Assembly (NCBI GenBank): GCA_018105865.1
Contig: CM030862.1
Span: 3,678,062-3,742,061 of the forward strand
DNA length: 64,000 nt
Source of the DNA: Metaphire vulgaris
Lineage: Eukaryota; Annelida; Clitellata; Crassiclitellata; Megascolecidae
Direction of reading: 5' to 3'
Part shown: piece after piece, positions 40,701 to 49,561 of the stretch
Layout of the letters: the number at the start of each line of letters is the position of its first letter
How positions within the stretch are numbered: the stretch's first letter is position 1
Program-made: the position numbers and the translations under genes
Notes under the pieces: generated by a model
What the model was told of the DNA's origin: nothing
Seen by the model: the letters and a program-made list of their open reading frames with translations, nothing else
The model's database searches: none

Positions 40701-43694
40701 TTATTTATATAGTGCTAAATGTTACAATGTATGAGGAAAACCAATGTTTTCCTTTGCAAAAATCGTGTTTTGATTCAAAATGGTGACTTTAAAACAATGT
40801 ATTTTGCAGTGTAATGACGTCATCAACTTCTGGTTACTTGAAATGTGTAGAGTTCATTTCTGAGTGTCACTACCAAATTCCATAGCTGTTGATAATTTTT
40901 TAAATTTTAAAATCAGCTATTTCTCAAAACCTTACATGATAGGAAAAGTTCAAAATTATTCTTGTGATCAGCATGAGCATGACAAAATCTATCTGATGCA
41001 TCAGAAATTTCAAAAGAAACAATAACCTTGTTGACCAGTGTAGTTTGCCTTAAGATAAATAGGCCTATTTGAATATACAGTATTTAGATCGTGTATATTT
41101 TAGATAATGGTGGAACGGTATACCAAGGAGGTAACAACTGGCCACTCAGAGGGTGGAAACAATCCTTATGGGAAGGAGGAATTCGAGGAGTAGGATTTGT
41201 CAACAGCCCTTTGATTAAGAATCCAGGTGTCGTCTATCCTGGACTTTTGCATGTCTCTGATTGGTTCCCGACATTGTTTAACCTTGCAGGAGGCAGACCA
41301 GATAATTTAACGCTGGACGGATTTGATATTTGGGAGTCAATTAGGTTTGTGTTTTTTAAATTACAACAATATTCAATCAATCAATATTTATTTATTACAA
41401 GATCAGCAGCAACATAACAGAAATACATAATGATATAAGTTCAGCATCATAACAAGATACATAATGATGCAAGAGACTTAACTAACTAACTTATACTACT
41501 ACTACTAATAATAATGTGATTTTAAGTGGTTTAGGAGGATAAGTAAGCCTGTGTGAAAACCACTGATGTAACCATCTGCATTCAATAACCTAGTTTATCG
41601 AGATAGCCTTTGAATCCGTTTACTGTTTCAACTGTCACTCCCACCTCGTCCAAACTGTTTCATTTGTCCACAACCCTCACACTAAAAATAAATAATAATA
41701 CATACATAATAAAATACATAAAATACATAAAATAAAATACATAATAAGATAATACTAAACTAGAAAAGAATCAAAATTAAGACTAGGATAACTAGGAATT
41801 AATTAAAACAAGAATTCAGACTTTTTAATGAGTAAATAGATACGTATAAGTGAGGATAAGTGGAAGTTAGAAATAGAAGTAAAGTTAAGAGTAAAGTACT
41901 AGATATATATAATTATAGGGGGTCACTGAAAGTTGATAGTTGCTGACAAGGGGGGAAGGGGTCAAAAATTGCTAAAAAATTGTTGACATAATTAATGGAC
42001 AGCCCCATAATGGAAAATTTTTGGCTTGATTACCTTAATCATATGCAATAAACCACTTTGCTTACATTCAATTGGATATTAATTGCAGTGATTAATAATT
42101 AACCGCTCAGAGACAAAGATTAATTTTTAGATCAAAATCTTGACAAATCTAAACTTATGAAAATCTCGGTAATTTCTACTACAGCGACAAAAAAAAAGCT
42201 CGCGTCTGTGTGATCCAATTTCAATTAGGCTTGGACAGAGGCCATTTCGCGTAGTCCTACCTGTACAAGTAAACATTGCATAAAACGAGCGTTCCAATTA
42301 AGGAAACGTTCCATTTATGGCAACTCCTATTAGGGTGGGGGTGGCCACCTTCTATGGAGTTGGCCACCCCTGATCGCATAGTCTAAAATTTTATAAATAT
42401 AAGAATTTTATAACGTTGTGGCCTGTTTAGGTACCAAACAGTGGCGGTTCCAGGATTTCTTGGTGGGGATGAAATTAATTCATAGGAAGTTGGTGGGGGG
42501 ATGAAAAGAGAAAAAAAAAATCAATAAAATCTTTGCTGAAAAAGGCCGACAAAAGGCGATTTTTACCCCTAATATTACTACACTTTCACCGAAAAATAGG
42601 TTGGCAAGCAAAACAAGGGTCACCCGCAGTTTTTTCCCCTGTAGTTTTACAAGACTTTTACCAAAAATAGGTTTCACAAACAAAAAATATATAATAAAAA
42701 AGTCCGGTGATGGGATGCATCCTCACTCATCCCCCATATGAAACCGCCATTTGTACCGAAAATAGTACAGCAGATACGGCCCTCCATGTGAAAAGCTTGG
42801 GAACCACTGCTTTTGAGAGTTGCTTTTTCGGTTTGTTATAATATTGTCTTATCAAAGAGCTTTTCTTATTCAATGATCAATATTTAATTTTTGATATGCT
42901 ATGCATACTGAACGTTATTATTTTATTTTAATTTTTTTGCACTTATTAGTGAAGGAGCAGAAAGTCCTCGTGTTGAGCTGCTGCACAACATTGATCCTTT
43001 GGATACGCACGGCTCGTACCTCAACATCTCAGAGTTTGACAATCGCATAACTGCGGCCATTAGAGTTGGAAAATGGAAATTGATAACTGGAAATGCAGGT
43101 GGGCCATGACCAAATATGTAGTTGTTATTTTGTTATAATCCAAAGTGCCATTCAGATTATGTTGTTCTTTTGGGCTGTTGGAAAGTTGTGCTTTCGGATG
43201 ATGGTTGAGATGCTACAGATGACCAGAGAAGCGATGAGTGGAATAAGTTGCGCTTGGTTATAGAGATTGAAGATATCTGGGGTTGAAAGGCCAAACTGAC
43301 TTTTTTATACTGTAATAAAAAATGTCATTAACTGACCTATTCTGCAGAAAGTAAGTTACTACAATTCTCTCAACCACTGAACCTAAGGGTCATTGATCTA
43401 GTTCTGTTTGATTTTCTAGGAGTTGGAAGCTGGATCGCACCACCAGAAAATTCATCGTTAGAGTCCATTCCTGATCCTGATCCGAGTGAAAAGAATATCT
43501 GGCTATTTGATATATCTACTGATCCACTTGAAAAAAACGACATATTTGAAAGCAACCAAGAGATTGCAATTCAACTTCTAAATCGCCTCTCTGACTACCA
43601 GTCAAAGGCAGTCCCACCACGTTTTCCAGAAGATGACCCACTCTGTGATCCAGATTTGCATGATGGGTTTTGGAGCCCTTGGGTTGAAAACTGA
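27825..43694 (+). CDS. ARSB-like: Arylsulfatase B-like gene ARSB-A (8 exons, 520 aa)
   Basis: Eight exons join in phase into 1563 nt: 27825-28109, 30181-30367, 32268-32485, 33335-33446, 37101-37196, 41104-41344, 42950-43098 and 43420-43694. The product resembles N-acetylgalactosamine-4-sulfatase, which removes 4-sulfates from dermatan and chondroitin sulfate in lysosomes or outside the cell. A signal peptide (1-20) precedes [20 protein letters not shown]. The sulfatase signature [14 protein letters not shown] starts at Cys82, the residue converted to formylglycine. By alignment with human ARSB (from memory), the metal and active-site residues are all present: D44, D45, C82, R86, K136, H138, H242, D300, N301, K318. 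Several N-X-S/T sites fit secretion. Exon 1 is GC-rich; the rest is AT-rich. Two introns need GC donors. An AATAAA at 44455-44460 may be the poly(A) signal. Substrate within the ARSB/ARSI/ARSJ branch is inferred. Confidence 0.93.
28681..28975. mobile_element. Partial hAT-type MITE in ARSB-A intron 1
   Basis: The right half ends GTGAAATGACGTCTCTGG and matches the 4586-4934 family, with two module-like copies (AAAAGCAAAAAAGGTCATCA near 28802 and GAGAAGCAAAAAAGGTTGCC near 28882). The left end is unclear. Confidence 0.6.
28985..29317. mobile_element. PIF/Harbinger-like MITE, left end lost
   Basis: The interior and right end (TTGACATAATTAATGGACAG-CCCC) match 61417-61823. The left terminus is replaced by the preceding MITE fragment. 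Confidence 0.75.
29687..29947. mobile_element. hAT-type MITE, CAGTGGCGTCATTT family
   Basis: A 261-bp element, CAGTGGCGTCATTTCACAC to CAAATGACGCCTCTG, with a perfect duplication TTCGTTTC (29679-29686, 29948-29955). The interior is a run of TTTTGGCAAATTTT-type repeats. It is in ARSB-A intron 1. Confidence 0.92.
30181..30367 (+). CDS. ARSB-like: ARSB-A exon 2
   Basis: Residues 96-157 plus the first base of Gly158. It carries [12 protein letters not shown] and the active-site GKWHLG (K136, H138). The exon must end TTTG|GCAAGT, a GC donor, to keep the family sequence FDSFFG...LG in frame. Its 187 nt equal the ARSB-B exon 2 length. Confidence 0.92.
30401..30605. mobile_element. hAT-type MITE in ARSB-A intron 2, GGGCCC-rich family
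   Basis: A 205-bp element, CAGGCCTGAGGAGAG to CTCTCGGCGGCCCTG, with a perfect duplication CATTTAAG (30393-30400, 30606-30613). The matching site in ARSB-B intron 2 (GGATTTAAG near 50330-50340) is empty. A relative is at 47689-47962. Confidence 0.92.
31410..31825. mobile_element. PIF/Harbinger-like MITE, GTACGTACGCA subfamily
   Basis: GGGGCCATCCATATAATACG at the left; the right end is its complement with one or two changes (ACTATATGGACGGCCCC). TAA flanks both sides (31407-31409, 31826-31828). The corresponding site in ARSB-B intron 2 lacks it. A 126-bp relative is at 52424-52549. Confidence 0.88.
31847..32181. mobile_element. hAT-type element, CAGCGGTTCTCAACCT ends
   Basis: A 335-bp element with perfect 16-bp inverted termini CAGCGGTTCTCAACCT and a perfect 8-bp duplication AAGTAGAC (31839-31846, 32182-32189). 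GGGTCGCGACCCC follows the left end, a layout also known from vertebrate hAT families. ARSB-B has the empty site (GAAGTAAACAAGTAATGCC near 50920). Confidence 0.94.
32268..32485 (+). CDS. ARSB-like: ARSB-A exon 3
   Basis: 218 nt coding residues 158-230, with LLCGFDLRD and [19 protein letters not shown]. It ends SEDNK in phase 0 before GTAGGC. The ARSB-B counterpart is four bases longer and frameshifted. The exon end falls at coding base 690. Confidence 0.92.
32507..32573. repeat. (ATC)n microsatellite
   Basis: About 67 bp of ATC, only 21 bp after the exon 3 donor. It is absent from the same place in ARSB-B. Confidence 0.95.
33335..33446 (+). CDS. ARSB-like: ARSB-A exon 4
   Basis: 112 nt coding residues 231-267: [18 protein letters not shown], with active-site His242, then RNRRKYA. 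Donor GTAAGC is good. Human ARSB, as I recall, has no intron after this point, so this boundary is extra here. Confidence 0.92.
33946..34138. repeat. (CTT)n microsatellite
   Basis: About 190 bp of TTC triplets, giving false Ser and Leu ORFs. It sits at the 3' end of the minus-strand RTE fragment that follows, so it may be that element's tail. Confidence 0.95.
34141..34610 (-). mobile_element. RTE-like LINE C-terminus
   Basis: The minus strand gives [20 protein letters not shown], then [20 protein letters not shown] and [10 protein letters not shown], the C-terminal region usual in RTE/BovB proteins (WCWRRML.I.W....TN.E). Frameshifts are present. A 90-bp block (34481-34570) is duplicated at 36398-36491. 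Confidence 0.6.
34856..35014. mobile_element. hAT-type MITE, CAGTGTTTAT family
   Basis: A 159-bp element, CAGTGTTTATTTAATCCA to TGGATAAAACACTG, with a perfect duplication GGTGAAGG (34848-34855, 35015-35022). Confidence 0.9.
35086..35530 (-). mobile_element. tRNA-derived SINE split by a MITE
   Basis: The plus strand begins with the tail complement GGTAAAGGTAAAGGTGCG, then CGAGTTCAAGCGTTG, CTGATCTCTGGTTTC and finally the head with GCGGGAGTTTAACCCG (B-box complement) and TTGGTCTAGCATG. The hAT MITE 35269-35453 interrupts it. Confidence 0.65.
35269..35453. mobile_element. hAT-type MITE, CAGTGGCGGCTC family
   Basis: A 185-bp element, CAGTGGCGGCTCTAGGA to GGAGCCGCCACTG, with a perfect duplication CCACCCTC (35261-35268, 35454-35461). 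Confidence 0.94.
35546..35963 (-). mobile_element. hAT element with transposase C-terminal remnant
   Basis: Flanks GTTACCAA (35538-35545, 35964-35971) are perfect 8-bp repeats, and TAGTTGTGAAGTTCAA-like ends are inverted. The minus ORF (35649-35867) reads [20 protein letters not shown] then [18 protein letters not shown], the ERNWS.F..IH...RNRL...R..KLV.V..NLRL signature near the hAT dimerisation domain. The rest of the transposase is gone. Confidence 0.75.
35994..36045. repeat. (AT)n microsatellite
   Basis: Pure AT run of about 52 bp in ARSB-A intron 4. Confidence 0.95.
36071..36936 (-). mobile_element. hAT element with degenerate ZBED-type transposase fragment
   Basis: Ends CAGCGTTGGCTAAACTC and GAGTTAACTCGTACCCAACACTG are inverted with mismatches, and GAGTTTAAACTCA-type subterminal repeats flank the centre. 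The minus ORF reads [20 protein letters not shown] then [13 protein letters not shown], like the hAT catalytic-domain motif T.D.WTS....Y...T.HWI. Flanking 8-mers match poorly, so the boundaries are tentative. A Harbinger left-end fragment (about 36321-36397) lies inside. Confidence 0.6.
37101..37196 (+). CDS. ARSB-like: ARSB-A exon 5
   Basis: 96 nt coding residues 268-299: [18 protein letters not shown] and [10 protein letters not shown]. The next residue, Asp300, is split: ACTG|GCAAGT is needed so the downstream exon gives DNGG. This is the second GC donor of the gene. The exon ends at coding base 898. Confidence 0.92.
38190..38885 (-). pseudogene. Decayed copy of a recurrent uncharacterised invertebrate protein
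   Basis: The minus strand reads [20 protein letters not shown] then [20 protein letters not shown] and SPSMLRD near 38225-38370. Further 5' come [16 protein letters not shown] and [18 protein letters not shown] recall this layout from many multicopy, uncharacterised invertebrate proteins that behave like transposon cargo. Frameshifts and stops between blocks show it is dead here. No function is known to me. Confidence 0.6.
38926..39318 (+). mobile_element. CR1/L2-like LINE 3' end with (ACTT)n tail
   Basis: It encodes [20 protein letters not shown] then IPISLHRLH, with later [14 protein letters not shown] text, and ends TTTTACTTACTTACTTACTT. It is the same family as 24930-25310. Just after it (39320 and 39388) a 68-bp unit with CTCGAGTATTC and TTTCAATAACAGCTGCATGT is tandemly duplicated. 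Confidence 0.75.
39617..40426 (-). mobile_element. hAT element with BED zinc-finger ORF, 810 bp
   Basis: Ends CAGACATGGGTCAATTAC and TGACCCATGTCTG, flanks TTAACCAG and TTAGCCAG (7 of 8), and many TAATTG subterminal repeats. The minus ORF (39736-40197) has [20 protein letters not shown] then [20 protein letters not shown] and LLTHLQLCE: a BED-type C2H-type finger (C-x2-C...H). It is the uninterrupted short relative of 54377-57373. It is internally deleted, with no catalytic domain. Confidence 0.88.
40661..40697. repeat. (AT)n microsatellite
   Basis: Short AT run followed by TTTATTTATATAGTGCTAAA, a LINE-tail-like sequence. Confidence 0.9.
41104..41344 (+). CDS. ARSB-like: ARSB-A exon 6
   Basis: 241 nt coding residues 300-379: active-site Asp300-Asn301 and Lys318 in [20 protein letters not shown], then [17 protein letters not shown] and [18 protein letters not shown]. 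It ends in phase 2 (Ser380 split). The intron before it has the empty site GCCTTAAGATAAAT where ARSB-B carries a MITE. Confidence 0.93.
41495..41690 (-). mobile_element. CR1-like LINE 3' end
   Basis: Reverse complement of 49318-49490: [30 protein letters not shown]. The (ATT)-rich tail complement is at 41495-41515. Confidence 0.75.
41912..42006. mobile_element. PIF/Harbinger-like MITE right-end fragment
   Basis: GGTCACTGAAAGTTGATAGT to TTGACATAATTAATGGACAG-CCCC. The left part is missing. Confidence 0.7.
42439..42752. mobile_element. hAT-type MITE, CAGTGGCGGTTCCAGG family
   Basis: A 314-bp element in ARSB-A intron 6, flanks GTACCAAA and GTACCGAA (7 of 8). It is a reverse-oriented relative of 2320-2610. 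The right end is eroded (AAACCGCCATT). Confidence 0.82.
42950..43098 (+). CDS. ARSB-like: ARSB-A exon 7
   Basis: 149 nt coding residues 380-429: [20 protein letters not shown], then [25 protein letters not shown] and GKWKL are family blocks. It ends phase 1 before GTGGGC. Confidence 0.92.
43420..43694 (+). CDS. ARSB-like: ARSB-A exon 8 and stop
   Basis: 275 nt coding residues 430-520 and [67 protein letters not shown]. The C-terminal DP.CDP....W.PW block is typical of ARSB-type sulfatases. Confidence 0.93.
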
Positions 43695-45088
43695 TGATCC
43701 GCAGTACCGAGAAATATTGTAACTTTGCAAAATTGTCAAGTTGTGCTTGGTTATAGAGATTGAAGATATCATCAGATGGTTTTTGGTATTTAGTTTCCAG
43801 TTAACATTTTATATGTTGTTTTATTAATCAGTGAAATTCATCTTTGGTTTTCCATTTGACAGTTTATTTTTGACATTTCACATATAAATTTATTATTTTT
43901 ATTTCACATTACTCTTTTTACTTTTAAAATTTTAGTCGCAGTTAGGTATCGCACATGAAACAGGTCAGTAGTTCAGATCCTTTGTCACAGTTGGAACTTA
44001 TCACATTTGACTCGGCTGTGAATGAGTGCATCACAGAGTTATCAGAAGGTCAGCAGCAAAGCTACCTCATTCAGCGTATACCGTGAAGATTGAAGGCGCC
44101 GACCCTTCATTTCCCGAATGGGTGCTGGTTCTATGAAGAATGTTCTTACCATTTTATTTGGTTTTGGAAGAAGTTTGAATTTTTCAAAATATTTCACCTT
44201 GCAATCACTGACAAGCCAAAAATAGGGGAAATGTGCAAAATGATTATAAAGGGTCGGTAAACCGAGAAACTATGATTAAGAACATAAAAACCCAGAAAAT
44301 TCAGCCACAAGGATGTTTGGGGTTTTTAATTGCTGTTAATATAGCCTATACTTGTTTTGTGAATCAGCCGAGACGCATTAGTCTTAATTGCGCCCTTTAA
44401 AGAACTTATGGACGACCAAATGAATAATATCTATTGTAAAAATTGTAAGCCTTCAATAAACTAATGCAAAAATTTTATTCTTAATTAGATTTTAATTTTG
44501 ATATAATTGTCTCATTGTGCGTTTCTCAGTTATTTTCTTCCATGTTCTTAAACTTTATTACTGTAGATATTGAATAACATTTAAATAACATTTGGTGAAT
44601 TTATTACCTATTAGTAGTCTTATTACGGTCATCCTGTAAGGCCTAATGACTGCAACGATGCACGATATTTTCGACCCTCGCCACCGTCCTCACCTCCGCT
44701 ACTCTTGCACAGCAGGTGGAGCGAAATTTAGAATGTCCACGAAAATGAATGTCCGGCGGACATTCCGTTTCAAAATAAATAAATAAATCAGTTCGTGGAT
44801 TATTTGATATCTAAAGTTAGAGTGTGAGGGATGCTACAGCTGGGTCGAGCCGCAAGAATTTACAACCACAGATGTTTGTCTACAGGACTTTGGTTTTACG
44901 TTGGATGTTCTTGGTCCGTCATCCTCTCTATATCCCAAAAACCTGTGAACTCGATCCGATTCGACTTTTATTGTGCATGACTATACTGACTGTTTCTTGC
45001 CTTTTTAACGTTACTCTGCAATAGGTCTCTTAAAAAGGCTGTCACCTGCATCGCAGAAACTGGCAATAGTTAAGCCTACTTTTAAGCA
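43695..45088. other. 3' flank of ARSB-A, intergenic
   Basis: Contains AATAAA at 44455-44460, a candidate poly(A) signal about 760 bp after the stop. I see no transposon signature or gene in the rest. Confidence 0.4.
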
Positions 45089-45520
45089 AACTATTATTAT
45101 TATTATTATTATTATACAACGAGAGATTTATGTGGCAACTAATACAGTGACTGCGTGGACACATTACAAATTATAAATTACAATAGCTCTAAAAGAAATA
45201 GCCAAGTTTTAAGATTCTTCTTGAAGGTGTCTGGCGTTAGGGAGAGTTGAACTGAAGAAGGCAGGCGGTTCCATGTGCAGCAGTCACGGGAAAGGCACGA
45301 TCACCTACAGTATACGGCGCATCAACGAACGACCAGAGAAGCGGTTCTAGCAGATCTCAGCCTCCGCCGACCAGCCTGATCTGCGACGTCTAATTCTGTC
45401 GCTAGGTACTCTGGCCCTATACCATTCAGGCAGCGGTAAGCCAGCGTTGCCGGTTTAAACTCAATCCGCTCAGGCATTGAAAGCCAGTGTAAGTCTCGAG
45501 AAGCGGTGTTACATGTTCAC
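45089..45520 (-). mobile_element. CR1/L2-like LINE C-terminal fragment
   Basis: The minus strand reads LHWLSMPERIEFKPATLAYR, then CLNGIGPEYLATELD and RRRLRSARTASLVVR, with [10 protein letters not shown] near the 3' end and an (ATA)n tail complement at 45089-45115. Same family as the LINE at 55525-57105. Confidence 0.7.
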
Positions 45521-47003
45521 GATAAGGGACCTGAAAGATCAACCAATCAATCAAACTGGCCTTGATGAGTCTGAAATGTCAGTTATCGCCCTATCTCAAA
45601 CCTCAGTTTCTTATCTAAGGTCCTTGAGAAGGTTGTCACTCTTCAGCTGCATCCATATCTTGAGGCTAATGATTTGCTGCCGAAATATCAGTCTGGTTTC
45701 CGTGCCTCACACTCCACTGAAACGCTTCTCTTGCATCTTCTCTCAGATCTCTATAGGGCCATCGATCGGTCAGAAGTCACTCTTCTTGCCCTATTTGATG
45801 TCAGTGCTGCTTTGACACTGTTGACCATGATATGATGACAGCGCCTCTCTGTCTCATTTGGTGTCTCTGGTCTTCCTCTGGCCTGGTTAAAATCCTATCT
45901 CTCTGAACGCCGCATGATTGCATCACTTGGTTCTTCCTACTCCCGTGAAGTGCCAGTCACTTGTGGAGTCCCTCAGGGTTCGGTTCTTGGGCCGCTTCTG
46001 TATATACTTTATACTGCTGATGTTGCACGCTTGTTTGCACCATATAATTTTAAAAAACATATGTACGCTGATGATATTCAGGCCTATTCACATTCCAGCC
46101 CCACTAATGCGCTGCAGATCACTTGTGAATTTGTTGAAGCCTCTGACTTACTTCATTCATGGATGCACTCAAATCGTCTTTTACTTAATCCAGCTAAAAC
46201 TCAGCTCATCTGGTTTGGTACTCGAGGTCAGCTCTTAAAAATTGATCATATGTCTGTGCAGGCTGTCTTCCCGGCCTCTCTTTCTCCTCCTCTGTCCGTG
46301 ATCTTGGTATAATTCTTGACTCTGAGTTAACCTTTATGGATCATATTAACTCACTTTGTCGCAGTTGCTTCTATCATCTCCGCCAGCTTAGAGTGATTCG
46401 CGTACACTAGACATGCCATCTGCTTCTACTTTGATTCATGCATTTATTTGCTCTTTGACTACTGTGCTTCACTTTTTGCTGGTCTTCCATCGGTGCGATT
46501 TGATAAACTCCAGATGGTTCTTCGTTCAGCAGCCAGGGTGATTGCTGGTGTCACAAGACGTGATCACATTAGTGATTATATGACGTCTATTTTACACTGG
46601 CTGCCTTATCCTGCTCGAGTTGAGTTTCGTATGTTGAGAGTGGTTGCACTCTCTCTTTATGGTGCCACTCCATCTTACCTTTCAGAGCTACTCCATCCCC
46701 TTAGCTCTATCCCTGGTCGGCCATGTCTTGGTCCACAACCAATGGTCTTCTCAGTGTGCCCCTGCCACGAACTTCCATGTTCCTGAAGCGAGGTTTTGAA
46801 TCAGTTGGCCCTATCCTTTGGAATGCTCTTGACGCCAGTATGCGTGGCTTAGCAACTCCTAATTCTATGGCCCTCTTTTTGAAACGACTTAAAACTTATC
46901 TCTTTGTTAATATACAGTAATTTGCTGTGGAAGCGCTTCTGAGTGATCTTTCAGAAGAGGCGCTATACAAATATCTTGTTACATTACATTACATTACATT
47001 ACA
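45521..47003 (+). mobile_element. CR1/L2-like LINE with reverse transcriptase, 5'-truncated
   Basis: The longest reverse transcriptase remnant in the window. In order: SKVLEKVVTLQLHPYLEAND, QSGFRASHSTETLLLHL, LFDVSAA.DTVDHD (metal Asp), [31 protein letters not shown] (catalytic YADD at about 46062-46094), RLLLNPAKTQLIWFG, then SAARVIAGVTRRDHISDYMT and FLKRLKTYLF. At least three frameshifts break it. It ends in (ACATT)n (46978-47003). The 5' end with endonuclease is missing. The family also occurs at 8614-8962. Confidence 0.9.
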
Positions 47004-47338
47004 AATAAATCGTTCGGCCGGGTAGAGAACTAGAGATATATCGGTGGAGATTTTTAAAAAATCCCGAGTAGGTATTGGGTTGGTTTACACGCAAATGTAT
47101 TGGTCCCCTCGAACTTGAGATATCCCAAATGCCTCACGACAAGTCGACTCTTGAAAATCAGTTTATATTAATTTAATTTAAAACCAAAAACACTATAAAA
47201 CGTCAATATCCAGAAATATTCTACTTTTCATCTCATAAAGACATCTACCTACCGTAAACCGTCGCCGGAAGCTGTCCTCGTAAACAGTAATAAGGGAGTA
47301 AAACAAGTTCTAAAAGTTGATTTGAGACTAAAAGTGAA

Positions 47339-47617
47339 ATGTTCGCCGTTCTTCAGCTTATGTTGTTAGCGGCGGTCGTCATCGTCTTCGTTGCGGGTCT
47401 GACCGCCGACGGCCGAAGTTCGAGTCAGCCTCCGCCGCCGAACATCGTCTTCGTACTTGCCGACGATTACGGGTTTGCAGACGTCGGTTTCCACGGATCC
47501 GCCCTCCGGACTCCGAACCTCGATTCCCTGGCCACATCAGGAGTCCGACTGGACAACTACTACGTCCAACCGATCTGTACGCCAACCAGGAGTCAGCTGC
47601 TGTCCGGCCGCTACCAG
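47339..47617 (+). CDS. ARSB-like: ARSB-B exon 1
   Basis: Residues 1-93: signal peptide (1-20), [20 protein letters not shown] and [14 protein letters not shown]. Two residues shorter than in ARSB-A, near the signal cleavage region. GC-rich, phase 0 end. Confidence 0.92.
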
Positions 47618-49489
47618 GTTCCCAGCGTCGGTCACAGTGACCATCAGCCACGCCCATTGATCTTCGGCGCCATTTCGGGGCCCGGCGCTAGACCCGCCGA
47701 GAGAAATTCCGGGCTCCTGTGCAGAATAAAATTGCTTGACGAATTTTTTTTGCTTGTCAGCCTATTTGACATCTTAAAATTAGGTGATGACCTTTTTTGC
47801 TTTTCAACCTTTTCACGCCGGGCCCCCCTTTTGCTCGCCGGTGCCCTCTACTTTAGTGTTATTATTCATATTGTTAATTATACATATTCATCATCGGTCC
47901 GGGCCCCCTCTAGACCGCCGGGCCCCTTACAGTTCCCCTGCCTCCCCCTCTCGGCGGCCCTGTCCGGCGCCACCCATGGGGCCCCGGCGTCGGAAGAATT
48001 CCGCACAGATATAGGATTGCATATCCCATTTACAAGATGTCATCCGGTCTTGTGCTGTTGAAATGTAAATAAAAGACGTTTAAAACTTTATTCTTGCCAA
48101 AAAGAGTTGCGCTGTGTTCAAAACAGAATGCAGAGAGTTAATTTAAGGTACGAAAAAAGACTTCAATATTGTGGACTGACAACATTTGAAAGTAGAAGAG
48201 AGAGAGGGTGGATTTGATCAGACTTGGAGTCAAGGCCACAACTTTCGAGGCCAAGGCAAGGCCAAGGACTTGTAACACAAGGCCAAGGCCAGCAGGTCCG
48301 AGGCCAAGGCCAGGGACCAGAGGTCCGAGGCCAAGGCCAAGGACATCAGGTCCGAGGTCGAGGCCAAGGCCGAGGACCTCACCTGTAGGTCTAAGCAGAT
48401 GCAGATGTCTCTGTTTAGACTTTATATAGAGACAATCATAAGCCACCTGTTAGGCTGTTACTAGTATAGTACTGTAGTTATCTCAACAGTGGCGATTGAG
48501 GAATTCAATGTCGCTGGTCAAGAATGCAAAGCAAAGACATTGCCAATTACTAATTTTCATCATCATCATCATCCAGCTTCATGGGTGCTGTACCCGTAGG
48601 TGTCGACAGCCTGATTCACAATTTGTCTCCATCTTTCTCGGTCTTGCATCGCTTTGATTACTAAATTTCTAATTAAACTACTAAGTAAATTACTAATTTA
48701 CTGCTCTAAAATAGATGCCATATATCCATTTAGATGCAAGCCTTTTAATACTTTTATTAGCAAGAAACTCAATTATCTGGTCCAAATGCCTTCTTCACTC
48801 CCGAGGCAATGTTCGCTTTAAACAATGGAAGCCTTGTCAATGCAAGCAACATAATTACATGTTAGCAGGAATTCTCCAGGTCTACGGTTTGCATTGAACA
48901 GAGGACGTCTTGATAAGGAATTATTCGTCTCCTCTATAATGACAAGAGGGCTGAGGCAGACTTCAAGCTTGATAGTCCAACAGTGTGAATGTGCGACTTT
49001 CTTGTTAATCGCATGGTGTGAGGGCTTGGCCCCGGGTACAAGGCCAAGGACTTTACTCCCAAGGCCAAGGACATCAGGTCCGAGGCCAAGACCAAGGCCA
49101 AGGACAGCGTCACTTGACCTCGAGGCGCCTCAAGGCGCCTCGAGGCTAAGGCCACGGCCTCGAGGACTCCAAGTTTGGATTTGATAGAAACATACAAAAT
49201 AATGACTGGGAAAGTAGATATGCCATATGATCGATTCTTTACGTTGGCACACTATAGCAGCACAAGAGGCCACAAATGCAAATTGTTTAAGCAGAGGGTG
49301 GGTCCAAGAACAAAAAATTTTTTAGTGCAAGGGTTGTGGACAAATGGAACAGTTTGGATGAGGTGGGAGTGACAGTTGAAACAGTAAACGGATTCAAAGG
49401 CTATCTCGATAAACTAGGTTATTGAATGCAGATGGTTACAACAGTGGTTTTCACACAGGCTTACTTAGCCTCCTAAACCACTTAAATCA

Positions 49490-49561
<72 letters not shown>

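Noticed and set aside
45085..47003. One head-to-head gene or two host genes
   Set aside because: Both strands encode reverse transcriptase C-termini with frameshifts and microsatellite tails, so they are two LINE fragments.
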